Below, piece by piece: positions 56,894 to 64,000 of a DNA stretch of 64,000 bases. The DNA is from Acinetobacter sp. A2 (GTDB lineage: Bacteria; Pseudomonadota; Gammaproteobacteria; Pseudomonadales; Moraxellaceae), in assembly GCF_012371325.1 (NCBI RefSeq), contig NZ_JAAZQX010000001.1, positions 158,823 through 222,822 of the forward strand. The letters are read 5' to 3'. A program made the translations under genes and the position numbers. The notes beneath the pieces were generated by a model. The model was not told where the DNA came from. It searched no databases and saw nothing but the letters and a program-made list of their open reading frames with translations. Positions within the stretch are counted from its first letter, which is position 1; the number at the start of each line of letters is the position of its first letter.

Positions 56894-56927
56894 AGGCCAG
56901 TCAATTTTATTGACTGGCCTTTTCTTT
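56894..56927 (+). terminator. mdh terminator (CCAGTCA-type stem)
   Basis: 11-bp stem AGGCCAGTCAA / TTGACTGGCCT with a TTTTA loop and a T-rich tail. Confidence 0.92.
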
Positions 56928-57092
56928 TCTATGTTCATATTTCTTATAACAATAAGATTGATAAATCAAATTACCTTATATTTATTATCAGATATAAGAA
57001 TGAATTATCTGCGATAAAATAAGCAGTCAGCCCTACAGCGTAGGGGAAATTGCGTAGAATACGCGGGTTTCCTTTTTCAAATTCTCTCTTCC

Positions 57093-58349
57093 ATGTCTGT
57101 TATTGTTGCTGCTTCCCAAAGATCGAATGTTTCGGTTTGGGTGGCTTTTATCTTATTAATTGTGGGTACCTTGGGTGCCTATCAAATTGTTGGTCTGAAT
57201 CAAGCGCTGTTATTTTTGATTGGCGGTGCTTTGGGGATGACCTTGTATCATGCTTCTTTTGGTTTTACTTCTAGCTGGCGCGTATTTATTAAGGCTCTAG
57301 ACTAACATATCTATTCTGCTAGTCTAGAGCCTTATTAAAGAAGGGCGTGGGCGTGGGTTGCGTGCCCAAATGATCATGTTGGGTTTGGCGGTATTGCTAT
57401 TTTTCCCTGCTTTAGGGGCAGGTGAATTATTTGGTAATCCTGTCAAAGGTAATGTAAATCCAGTTTCCATGTCAGTCATGATTGGTGCCTTTATTTTTGG
57501 TATAGGCATGCAATTGGGCGGCGGTTGTGCTTCAGGGACTTTGTACACCGTTGGCGGTGGTAGTGCCCGCATGTTGGTGACCTTACTCTTCTTTTGCTTA
57601 GGTTCGTTGATTGCAACATCACATTTGGATTGGTGGTTTAACCTACCACATTTAGCACCCATTTCTATTGTAGAAAGCTTTGGGGTGATTCCTGCGCTGT
57701 TGTTGAGTTTCGTTATTTTTGCGTTAATTGCAGCCGTGACAGTATGGGTTGAAAAGAAACGCCATGGCAGTTTAGAGGCAGAGCCACAAAGTCAGCAGCA
57801 CGGCTGGAAACGCTTTCTGAAAGGCCCGTGGCCGTTGATTTGGGGCGGCATTATTTTAACCCTGCTTAACTTTGCTACCTTGGCCTTAGCAGGTCGTCCG
57901 TGGGGTGTAACCTCTGCACTTGCAGTTTGGGCTGCAAAAGTGGCGACCTTAGCAGGAATGGATGTAAGTGCTTGGGATTACTGGCAACAACCTGGCAATG
58001 CTAAAGCTCTAGCCAATTCACTTTGGCATGACATTACCTCGATGATGAATTTTGGCATCATGCTCGGTGCTTTGCTTGCAGCGAGTTTGGCAGGCAAGTT
58101 TGCGCCTAACTTTAATATTCACGTCGTTCACTGGTTGCAGCAGTTGTTGGTGGTCTATTACTTGGCTATGGCGCACGTTTAGCATACGGTTGTAATATCG
58201 GTGCTTACTTCAGTGGTATTGCATCAGGAAGTGTGCATGGTTGGTTGTGGTTGGTATTTGCCTTTATGGGGAATGCAATTGGCGTAAAACTGCGCCCGAT
58301 TTTCTTTCCAAGTGAAAAGCCACAACCTGAAAAATTAACAGGTTGCTAA
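57093..58349 (+). pseudogene. Disrupted YeeE/YedE-family transporter
   Basis: The reading frame starts as an intact membrane protein (ATG 57093, MSVIVAASQRSNVSV), with hydrophobic helices. It is broken at 57293 by a 46-bp insertion giving a frameshift and an in-frame stop. It resumes in register as GRGRGLRAQ and continues past GIGMQLGGGCASGTLYTVGG, the Cys motif expected for sulfur transport. A second lesion near 58149 (one G missing) shifts out of frame before GYGARLAYGCNIGAYFSGI, which ends at 58349. Removing the insert and restoring one base would give one protein of about 400 residues. YeeE/YedE proteins import thiosulfate or sulfur species; this copy is probably dead. Confidence 0.85.
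57293..57331. mobile_element. 39-bp palindromic insertion with 7-bp direct repeats
   Basis: 12-bp inverted ends GGCTCTAGACTA / TAGTCTAGAGCC flank a 15-bp centre. TTATTAA occurs on both sides (57286-57292 and 57332-57338), as expected of a target duplication. Excision of element plus one repeat restores the YeeE reading frame exactly (Phe-Ile-Lys-Glu-Gly-Arg). It is too short to encode anything; it may be a miniature element or the remnant of an insertion sequence whose interior was lost. Confidence 0.75.
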
Positions 58350-58369
58350 ATTTAAAACTAAACCTATTC

Positions 58370-58402
58370 AGCCAGTCAGCGTAAATTTTGACTGGCTTTT
58401 TA
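58370..58402 (+). terminator. Terminator of the YeeE pseudogene (CCAGTCA-type)
   Basis: Stem AGCCAGTCA / TGACTGGCT with a 10-nt loop and a run of Ts. Confidence 0.88.
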
Positions 58403-58616
58403 TTTCGTGGCTATTTCTCAGCTCTTAGCTAAATATTCGACATCATTCTTATCAACAATTTTTGATTCATTCTTACTTGTATTGCATGCTTTGAAACTTG
58501 CACAGAAACAGTTGTGTTGTACAAAAAATAACATGCTGCAACTCGGCTGCTGCTGAATACTTTTATAAAGCGAGTTACAGTCATCTTAATTACAGAAAGA
58601 GTTAAAGGAGGATGTC

Positions 58617-58865
58617 ATGTTTGATCAACAACCAACTTTAGAACTGCTATTTCAACAATTGGGTCTAGATGCAGATGATGCTGCAATTGATCAATTTATT
58701 CGTGAACATCAATTGCCCGCAGAAACCAAATTACACTGTGCTGAATTTTGGACAGAGGGTCAGCGGCAATTTTTACAAAGCCATTGGAAAAAAGATGATG
58801 ACTGGGCCATTGTGATTGAAACGCTGAATGAGCAATTGCATAGCGATCAGCATCCAAGTACGTAA
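58617..58865 (+). CDS. DUF2789 family protein, copy 2
   Basis: Protein of 82 residues related to the gene at 2587: LLFQQLGLDADD, then AEFWTEGQRQF and WAIVIETLNEQLHSD. An AGGAGGA ribosome site 6 nt upstream gives a strong start. It is followed by a terminator and then by copy 3, so each copy has its own unit. Function unknown. Confidence 0.85.
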   Translation: MFDQQPTLELLFQQLGLDADDAAIDQFIREHQLPAETKLHCAEFWTEGQRQFLQSHWKKDDDWAIVIETLNEQLHSDQHPST

Positions 58866-58937
58866 ATGGTGTGAAGTATGGTTATAAAAAGCTTGAGTGA
58901 GAGCAGCTCAAAAAATTAATCACAAAAAGATACAACA

Positions 58938-58964
58938 AACCCAGTCAAAGGACTGGGTTTTTTA
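58938..58964 (+). terminator. Terminator of DUF2789 copy 2 (CCAGTC-type)
   Basis: Stem AACCCAGTC / GACTGGGTT with loop AAAG and TTTTTT. Confidence 0.9.
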
Positions 58965-59030
58965 TGCAAAGTGTTATAAGTTGGTTCAATAAGGAATTAC
59001 AAATAAACTAATAAAGGGGGCAAGGTGCTC

Positions 59031-59282
59031 ATGCAAAATACTCCATCATTAGCCATGTTATTCAGCCAGCTCGGTTTAGCCAGTAGCCCTGCAGCCATTG
59101 AGCTGTATGTACGTACACATCAATTACCTGCACAGATTAATTTACATGAAGCGCCGTTTTGGAATAAATCGCAACGTGAATTTTTAATTAGTCATTTGGT
59201 ACAGGATGATGACTGGGCCATTTGGATTGATGAACTTAATCAACAGTTACACTTAGATGCTTATCGTTTGCAAGCAGTATAA
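59031..59282 (+). CDS. DUF2789 family protein, copy 3
   Basis: Protein of 83 residues from ATG 59031, with AAGG 5 nt upstream; a GTG two codons earlier overlaps that site. The pattern is LFSQLGLASSPAAIELYV, then APFWNKSQREF and WAIWIDELNQQLHLD. It is more diverged in its N-terminal half than copies 1 and 2. It ends at its own terminator, opposite the next gene. Confidence 0.85.
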   Translation: MQNTPSLAMLFSQLGLASSPAAIELYVRTHQLPAQINLHEAPFWNKSQREFLISHLVQDDDWAIWIDELNQQLHLDAYRLQAV

Positions 59283-59303
59283 AAACCATCTCATATTTAT
59301 GCT

Positions 59304-59329
59304 AACGCCTCAATACGAGGCGTTTTTAA
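59304..59329 (+). terminator. Terminator of DUF2789 copy 3
   Basis: 8-bp stem AACGCCTC / GAGGCGTT with loop AATAC and a T-run; it reaches the 3' end of the convergent gene. Confidence 0.88.
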
Positions 59330-59853
59330 TGCATTCTGCTTTTAAGCATCTGTTTAAACCACACTTCAGTTTGGTAAGCATTAAAGGCTGGGTGAATCTG
59401 CAATAACTCCAAATCAAACTCGGCAGTTTTACTGTATTTTCCTAGCCAATGGCGGCATAGTGCAGTTTCATTTTTACTGGCGCTGGCATAGGCCAAGAAA
59501 AAGAAAATATCGCCATGCGCATAATGGGTCATAGCTTTTAAAATTTGCTGGGTAATCAGTGCATATTTGGCATCACGCGTGAGCTCAAAATACATCATAT
59601 ATGCTTTGGCTAAATGCAAAGACAGATTGATATACAGCGACAAGGGCATTTCTTCAAATTCAACACGACCTTGCTCCAACAGCACAATCGCTTCTTGTAA
59701 AAAGTAAATCTGCTCTTGGCGCAACTCACTTAAACTGACCAGTTGTAAGCGTAAATCGGCACGTTCCAGCGCCAGTTCTGGGGTGTTCCCTTGTAAGAAA
59801 AGTTGGTCGGTTTCACCAATACGTTGAATAAGTTGTTGAGTCGAATGGCGCAT
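59326..59853 (-). CDS. Hypothetical helical protein
   Basis: Protein of 175 residues that is almost all helix. Repeated helical pairs (ALERADLRLQLVSLSELRQE, YINLSLHLAKAYMMYFELTR, TALCRHWLGKYSKTAEFDLE) look like a degenerate TPR array. No signal peptide or metal motif. I do not recognise a family. It lies upstream of the DUF2789 terminator on the opposite strand and next to the 2OG-oxygenase gene. Confidence 0.65.
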   Translation of the reverse strand: MRHSTQQLIQRIGETDQLFLQGNTPELALERADLRLQLVSLSELRQEQIYFLQEAIVLLEQGRVEFEEMPLSLYINLSLHLAKAYMMYFELTRDAKYALITQQILKAMTHYAHGDIFFFLAYASASKNETALCRHWLGKYSKTAEFDLELLQIHPAFNAYQTEVWFKQMLKSRMH

Positions 59854-59949
59854 TGGTGAATTCCTAGTTGCAATATGGGCTATACATCGGGGCAGATTTG
59901 AGCTTTTAAAGCCAAAGCACTGGAAAAACTACAAGCATTTCTAGCAAAC

Positions 59950-60552
59950 TTACCAAAGCGCATTGCCACTGCGTAACCACGCTGTGATGGATAAACGTTG
60001 TTGCTTGGCGGGTAAAACTTCATGCAATAAATCACTTTGAAAAATGGCTAATCGGTTTGGTGATGGTTCAATAATATGCCATTGGTCGTGTTTATCTTGT
60101 AGGCGGAGCTGACCACCCCAGTCAGGTTGCCATTCGCTATGTAAATAATATACGGCAGAAATCACCCGATCATTTTTCTGTTGAGGGTTGTCACGGTGCA
60201 AGGCGTAAAAAGACCCAGTTTGATAACTGGCAAAATGTGCTTCGACTTCACGAATACCCAAATAAAATGCCTGATTGAATTGTTCTGCTAAGGCTAAAAG
60301 CGTTTGGGTATGTTGATGGGCTGTGCTTAAGTTTTCATGAATCCATAAAATATGATCACTGCGAATATTGCTGACCACGCCATTTTGAATGGCGGCTTCA
60401 CGAAACTGATCTAAATTTTGACTACACTCTAGCAGCAATTGTTGCTGATATTCGGGTGAATAAGCATCATCAATTATTGCAAAACCATGTTGATCCAAAT
60501 CTTCAAGAATTCGATCAACATTCCAGGACTTTGGGAGAAGTGTAGCGTCCAT
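59950..60552 (-). CDS. 2-oxoglutarate/Fe(II)-dependent oxygenase
   Basis: P4H-like oxygenase of 200 residues. The iron-binding His-x-Asp is in YALHRDNPQ (about residues 118-122) and the distal His in SDLLHEVLP near residue 178. The 2-oxoglutarate-binding Arg is in RLSITAWLR. The VYYLHSEWQPDWGGQLRL strand pattern is typical. The substrate is unknown; proteins of this size often hydroxylate Pro or Lys residues. It may be co-transcribed with the helical protein downstream. Confidence 0.85.
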   Translation of the reverse strand: MDATLLPKSWNVDRILEDLDQHGFAIIDDAYSPEYQQQLLLECSQNLDQFREAAIQNGVVSNIRSDHILWIHENLSTAHQHTQTLLALAEQFNQAFYLGIREVEAHFASYQTGSFYALHRDNPQQKNDRVISAVYYLHSEWQPDWGGQLRLQDKHDQWHIIEPSPNRLAIFQSDLLHEVLPAKQQRLSITAWLRSGNALW

Positions 60553-60668
60553 ATAAAATACTCAGAAAAAGATGAAATTGAGAGTTGGTTATTTTAGAGG
60601 AATACAAGCTCCTGAATGAAACTTTTTTTCATGCTAAAATAGCGGTTGATTTTAGGAATGAACCAAAC

Positions 60669-61526
60669 ATGAATTATCGTCACCATTTCCATGCAGGCAA
60701 CTTTGCCGATGTCATGAAGCACGTCTTATTGCTGCAAATTCTGACGCGTTTAAATGCCAAAGATAAACCTTATCGTTATGTCGATACACATGGCGGTGCG
60801 GGTAAATATGACTTGTCTTTAGCACCTGCACAGAAATCGGGTGAATTTTTAAATGGTATTCACCGTTTGGTAAAACTAGATGATTCAATCAAGCGTCAGG
60901 CACCAGAAGGTGTACAGCAATATTTAAAACTGGTTGAAGAAATGCGTACTGTCGATGGTCAGGGGGCTTATCCAGGTTCTCCGTGGTTTGCCTTACAGGG
61001 TATGCGTGACATCGACAAAGCCACAATTTTTGAAATGCAGCGCGACGTATTTCAGCAATTACGTCATAACATTCGTGACAAACGTGCAGGCTTACATGAA
61101 CGTGATGCCTACGAAGGTTTATTGGGTGTGATTCCACCTAAAGAAAAACGTGGTTTGGTGATGATTGACCCACCGTATGAATTGGAACGTAAAGACTTTC
61201 CACAATTGGTGGAATTATTGGCTGCTGCGCATAAAAAATGGCCGACAGGTGTGTTCGCAGTATGGTATCCAATTAAAGACCGCGCCATGATTGAACGTTT
61301 TGAAAAGAAAATGTTTAAAACAGGTATTCGCCGTCAGTTAATTTGTGAAATTTGTGTATGGCCAGATGACACACCAGTTGGTTTAAATGGCTGTGGTTTG
61401 TTGGTGATTAATCCACCTTGGAAATTCTCTGAAGATGCAGATGAAGCCTTGCAATGGCTATTCCCTCATTTACGCATGCAAGAACATGGTGGGCATGCTG
61501 CAGTGCGCTGGTTGGTTGGCGAATAA
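60669..61526 (+). CDS. rlmJ: 23S rRNA (adenine-2030-N6)-methyltransferase
   Basis: SAM-dependent methyltransferase of 285 residues for A2030 of 23S rRNA. The start at 60669 (MNYRHHFHAGNFADVMKHVL) matches the RlmJ consensus; a reading from 60585 would add 28 residues of poor quality. The SAM motif is YVDTHGGAGKYDL, and the catalytic N6-methylase motif is VMIDPPYELERKDF near residue 162. It lies between the oxygenase gene (divergent) and pssA. Confidence 0.95.
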   Translation: MNYRHHFHAGNFADVMKHVLLLQILTRLNAKDKPYRYVDTHGGAGKYDLSLAPAQKSGEFLNGIHRLVKLDDSIKRQAPEGVQQYLKLVEEMRTVDGQGAYPGSPWFALQGMRDIDKATIFEMQRDVFQQLRHNIRDKRAGLHERDAYEGLLGVIPPKEKRGLVMIDPPYELERKDFPQLVELLAAAHKKWPTGVFAVWYPIKDRAMIERFEKKMFKTGIRRQLICEICVWPDDTPVGLNGCGLLVINPPWKFSEDADEALQWLFPHLRMQEHGGHAAVRWLVGE

Positions 61527-61569
61527 AAAAGTTAAATAGACGTTCAGGTTACAGTTAGGACACAAAATA

Positions 61570-62394
61570 ATGACAAATACATCCAAGCCCGAAGGTGAAT
61601 ATAGTTCCCGTGATCTTGAACATGACGGAATTACATTTGAGGTGGTGGAAGAAGAGCATACCCGCGAAGGGCAAAAGGTGAAACGTCGTGGTATCTACCT
61701 GTGGCCAAACCTGATTACCACGGCAGCATTGTTGTCGGGTTTTTACTCGATTATTGCCAGTATGAATGGTGAGTTTAGCCAAGCCATTTACGCTATTTTT
61801 CTAGCGGCATTATTTGATGGTCTAGATGGGCGTGTGGCACGTGCTATTGGCGCGCAAAGTCCTTTTGGTGAGCAGTTTGACTCTTTGTCTGATATGTTGG
61901 CTTTTGGGGTTGCGCCTGCCATTCTTATGTATAGCTGGAGCTTGCATGATTTAGGCCGTATTGGCTTGGCGGCATGTTTTGTTTATACCGCTTGTGCTGC
62001 CTTCCGTTTGGCGCGTTTTAATGTGCAAATTGGTGTGGTCGATAAACGTTATTTTATTGGAGTTGCGAGTCCTTTAGCAGCACTGATTATTGTGTCTTTG
62101 GTTTGGGTGGGGCGTGATTTCCCTGAACTGTATGATATTCGTGAGTTTGGGCTACAAATCTTGAATGCTGTGATTATTATTGCAGTAGGCTTATTGATGA
62201 TTTCTAACATCAAATATTATTCATTTAAAACCTTTGACCGTAAACGTGTTCCATTTTTTGTTTTACCTATAGCCGTCTTTATTTTGGCCGCCATGACTTA
62301 TAACATTCCAGTAGGTATTTTGGTGATTTCAATCATTTATGCACTTTCAGGTTTTGTGACCACCTTTATGGCAAGAAAAAATGCAGTGAGTTAG
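61570..62394 (+). CDS. pssA: CDP-diacylglycerol-serine O-phosphatidyltransferase
   Basis: Membrane enzyme making phosphatidylserine from CDP-diacylglycerol and serine. It is 274 residues with about seven membrane helices after a soluble N-terminal 40 residues. The CDP-alcohol phosphatidyltransferase motif is complete: DGLDGRVARAIGAQ, then G and D of FGEQFDSLSDMLAFG. This is the Bacillus-type (membrane-integrated) enzyme, not the E. coli peripheral type. It starts 43 bp after rlmJ. Confidence 0.93.
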   Translation: MTNTSKPEGEYSSRDLEHDGITFEVVEEEHTREGQKVKRRGIYLWPNLITTAALLSGFYSIIASMNGEFSQAIYAIFLAALFDGLDGRVARAIGAQSPFGEQFDSLSDMLAFGVAPAILMYSWSLHDLGRIGLAACFVYTACAAFRLARFNVQIGVVDKRYFIGVASPLAALIIVSLVWVGRDFPELYDIREFGLQILNAVIIIAVGLLMISNIKYYSFKTFDRKRVPFFVLPIAVFILAAMTYNIPVGILVISIIYALSGFVTTFMARKNAVS

Positions 62395-62435
62395 TGCAGC
62401 ATTAGACTGACACATCAACTCACAAGGAGTTTGAT

Positions 62436-63557
62436 ATGCAGCTGTTTCAAGATTTTTTAGATCGTTCCAAACAACTCAATCAAACTCCTGATGCGCTTTG
62501 TAAATTGCCTTATCATGCGCCAAAACATCATTATAAATTTATCTATCAGGGCTTAATTCTGCCTGCTTTACCTGCACCATTGCATTATGTGAATTTTCTC
62601 GGTTTATTGGGCCATCTGAATAGTAATATGTTACGTACTGAGCAGATGCTGAACGGTTCAGCTTTAGATACTGTCAGTATTCATTGCAGCACCAGTCCGC
62701 ACATGGTAGGACAAACCAATCATTATTCCATGCAACACGATTGCAAATTCAGTCGACACAATTTTCAGTTTGCTCGTAAAGAATGCATTACAGGTAAGTT
62801 TCCGCAATTTCGGATTCAGCGTGATGATACTGAGTTGAGTTTTGATTTACAGATCACCACAAGTACCACAATTTCTTATTTCACTAAACTGCGGATGAGT
62901 TTAGCCGAACACTGGTCATTATTGTGCCAATGTGAAGGCGATGTTCGTTATAAAAATCAAAATTTTGAGATTCAACAATTAGGCAGTTTTGAATACGCCA
63001 GATCAATACAGTTTCCCTATTTAGCGGTCGCATTCTTTTGCTATCAGGTAATTAATTTAGAGAATCAGCAGCAAATGCTGTTGTTACAAAGTCGTGATGT
63101 ATTCAATCGTATTCTGCAATCTCGAATTTATTTGCGTGATGCAAGCACTGGGCAAAGTACTTTGTTTGATGAACAGGTTCAGCTACATATTCAGCGTGTC
63201 TATCCACAAGTGACAACACCAATCGGACAGACAATGTATTTACCGCGTGAATTTGAATGGACTTGTCAGGATGTAAATGGCAACAGTATTTATGTCAAGG
63301 CGCAAAGTCGAGGGGATTTTAAATTTGGCGCGGCTGCAGGTTATGTAGGGAGTTTTCAATACCAACTTTCTATCAATGGAAACTTGCAACAGGGTGAAGC
63401 AGGTTATTGTGAATATATAGATTGCCGTGCGCTGAAGTGGCAGGAGCAAGATCAGGCGGAAAATGTACCCGCGGCAGTATTGAATCCCGAACCTTTTATG
63501 ATCAAAAAAAGAAATAATCAAGATTTTTCTGGAAAATTACATAATTTTGATGAATAA
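62436..63557 (+). CDS. Conserved hypothetical protein
   Basis: Soluble protein of 373 residues without signal peptide or membrane helix. It is beta-rich, with repeated aromatic strands such as HYKFIYQGLILPALPAPLHY, SFDLQITTSTTISYFTKLRM and FKFGAAAGYVGSFQYQLSING, and His/Cys-rich segments (TVSIHCSTSPHMVGQTNHYS). The overall look suggests a lipocalin- or cyclase-like beta fold, but I do not recognise a named family. A GGAG ribosome site precedes the ATG. It sits between pssA and the rRNA operon. Confidence 0.7.
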   Translation: MQLFQDFLDRSKQLNQTPDALCKLPYHAPKHHYKFIYQGLILPALPAPLHYVNFLGLLGHLNSNMLRTEQMLNGSALDTVSIHCSTSPHMVGQTNHYSMQHDCKFSRHNFQFARKECITGKFPQFRIQRDDTELSFDLQITTSTTISYFTKLRMSLAEHWSLLCQCEGDVRYKNQNFEIQQLGSFEYARSIQFPYLAVAFFCYQVINLENQQQMLLLQSRDVFNRILQSRIYLRDASTGQSTLFDEQVQLHIQRVYPQVTTPIGQTMYLPREFEWTCQDVNGNSIYVKAQSRGDFKFGAAAGYVGSFQYQLSINGNLQQGEAGYCEYIDCRALKWQEQDQAENVPAAVLNPEPFMIKKRNNQDFSGKLHNFDE

Positions 63558-63601
63558 ACAACCACTCAAACAATATTTTTGCTAAAAACAAAAAACAGGG
63601 C

Positions 63602-63629
63602 TTGCAAGCGATGGGAATTCATCTATAAT
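63602..63629 (+). promoter_or_regulatory. rrn promoter P1
   Basis: -35 TTGCAA (63602-63607) and a perfect -10 TATAAT (63624-63629) with 16-bp spacing; transcription should start near 63636. It is preceded by AT-rich UP-like sequence, as expected of a strong rRNA promoter. Confidence 0.75.
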
Positions 63630-63752
63630 GCACATCCATCGGCGGTGATGTTGATAAAAACTTGTTGAAAAACAATAGCTTGGTTGATTGATTTAAGATT
63701 AATTGAGTTTGTTTTGAGTAGATGGGTTTGAAAATAAAATCAACATTGCATG

Positions 63753-63780
63753 TTGACTTTCTAGAAATAGAGAGTAGTAT
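63753..63780 (+). promoter_or_regulatory. rrn promoter P2 candidate
   Basis: -35 TTGACT (63753-63758) and -10 TAGTAT (63775-63780), 16 bp apart, followed by a GC-rich discriminator-like GCCGACC. Confidence 0.6.
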
Positions 63781-63816
63781 AGCCGACCTAGCTTGATGCT
63801 GACGAAGCATCGAGAA

Positions 63817-63827
63817 GATCATTAAGA
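63817..63827 (+). promoter_or_regulatory. boxA-like antitermination site
   Basis: GATCATTAAGA agrees with the boxA core GCTCTTTAACA at 8 of 11 positions. It follows the boxB-like hairpin at 63795-63811. This order is typical of rRNA antitermination. Confidence 0.4.
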
Positions 63828-63988
63828 GATTATGAAGAACAACTTGTGTGGATTTTTACTGATTGATTAATCGAAATATTATCATTGATTGATTGGTTTA
63901 AATTACTCGAAGTTTATTTGAGCGAAATTTAAGTCAGAAAATTGATGAGCCAGATTTGGAAGTTTAGATTAAAACTTCAAAATGATTT

Positions 63989-64000
63989 TAACTGAAGAGT
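63989..64000 (+). rRNA. 16S rRNA, 5' end
   Basis: The last bases (ACTGAAGAGT at 63991-64000) match the 5' end of Acinetobacter-type 16S rRNA, which continues GTTTGATCATGG beyond the window. The exact mature 5' base is estimated by alignment to E. coli 16S. Only the first dozen bases are visible. Confidence 0.85.

Larger units (their letters stand above)
63558..63988 (+). other. rRNA operon promoter and leader region
   Basis: 431 bp without genes. An AT-rich UP-element-like stretch (63571-63600) lies before the first promoter at 63602. A second promoter follows at 63753. A leader with a boxB-like hairpin (GATGCT/AGCATC, 63795-63811) and a boxA-like site then leads to the 16S start. The T/A-rich remainder before 63988 is probably the RNase III processing stem of the 16S precursor. 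Confidence 0.75.

Noticed and set aside
57358..58182. A stand-alone YeeE-like gene of 274 codons starting at TTG 57358
   Set aside because: It lacks an independent start signal and is the in-frame continuation of the N-terminal part at 57093 once the insertion is removed, so it is treated as part of one pseudogene.

Overview
The window is chromosomal DNA from an Acinetobacter-like gammaproteobacterium (Moraxellaceae). The evidence is gene content and order: ptsP-rppH-HAD phosphatase, leuC-leuD-leuB, asd followed by a FimV locus and truA, a topA neighbourhood, Fur-box tonB-exbB-exbD, miaB-phoH-ybeY, and an AT-rich rRNA leader ending in a 16S 5' end of Acinetobacter type. Many blocks match the order known in Pseudomonas, with local insertions. 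Almost everything is ordinary core chromosome: no prophage, integron, CRISPR array, tRNA gene or intact insertion sequence was seen.

Layout. 1-4.3 kb: ptsP (cut by the window edge), rppH, a HAD phosphatase, a DUF2789 protein, a LysR regulator and a DUF2061 membrane protein. 4.6-8.6 kb: leucine genes leuC, leuD, a small lipoprotein, leuB. 8.7-16.8 kb: a lipoprotein, infA, an AraC regulator, then on the minus strand asd, a FimV-like protein split over two genes, an asparaginase and truA. 16.9-22.9 kb: a membrane-anchored EEP-family protein, a strong CsrB/RsmYZ-type sRNA candidate with a GacA-box-like site, a GT4 glycosyltransferase with a lipid A acyltransferase, uup and slyX. 23-33.5 kb: two tandem PIN/NYN-like proteins, topA, a NYN-LOTUS-like protein, a possible metallopeptidase, a UvrD-family helicase, an RRM protein and two small conserved proteins. 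33.6-39.3 kb: a Kef-type antiporter, rpmB-rpmG, an aldehyde dehydrogenase divergent from a TetR regulator around a perfect operator palindrome, and purU. 39.5-49.2 kb: Fur-box tonB-exbB-exbD, EamA transporter, YihY, WrbA, small proteins, xpt, a DUF3108 protein and a second TonB-like protein. 49.2-52.7 kb: a repeat array and ybeY-phoH-miaB. 53-64 kb: a lytic transglycosylase, a degenerate RNase I homologue, mdh, a broken YeeE/YedE transporter gene, two more DUF2789 genes, a 2OG oxygenase, rlmJ, pssA, an unknown protein and the rrn leader.

Functional themes are branched-chain and aspartate-family amino acid synthesis, envelope and LPS maintenance, iron uptake, type IV pilus/polar organisation, and RNA metabolism (RppH, IF-1, TruA, MiaB, YbeY, PhoH, RlmJ, RRM and PIN/NYN proteins). 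The observations most worth follow-up are the Csr/Rsm-type sRNA at about 18.17-18.36 kb, the 39-bp palindromic insertion that disrupts the YeeE gene at 57.29 kb, the RNase T2-family pseudoenzyme at 55.0 kb, the PIN/NYN cluster around topA, and a shared CCAGTCA stem in several terminators.
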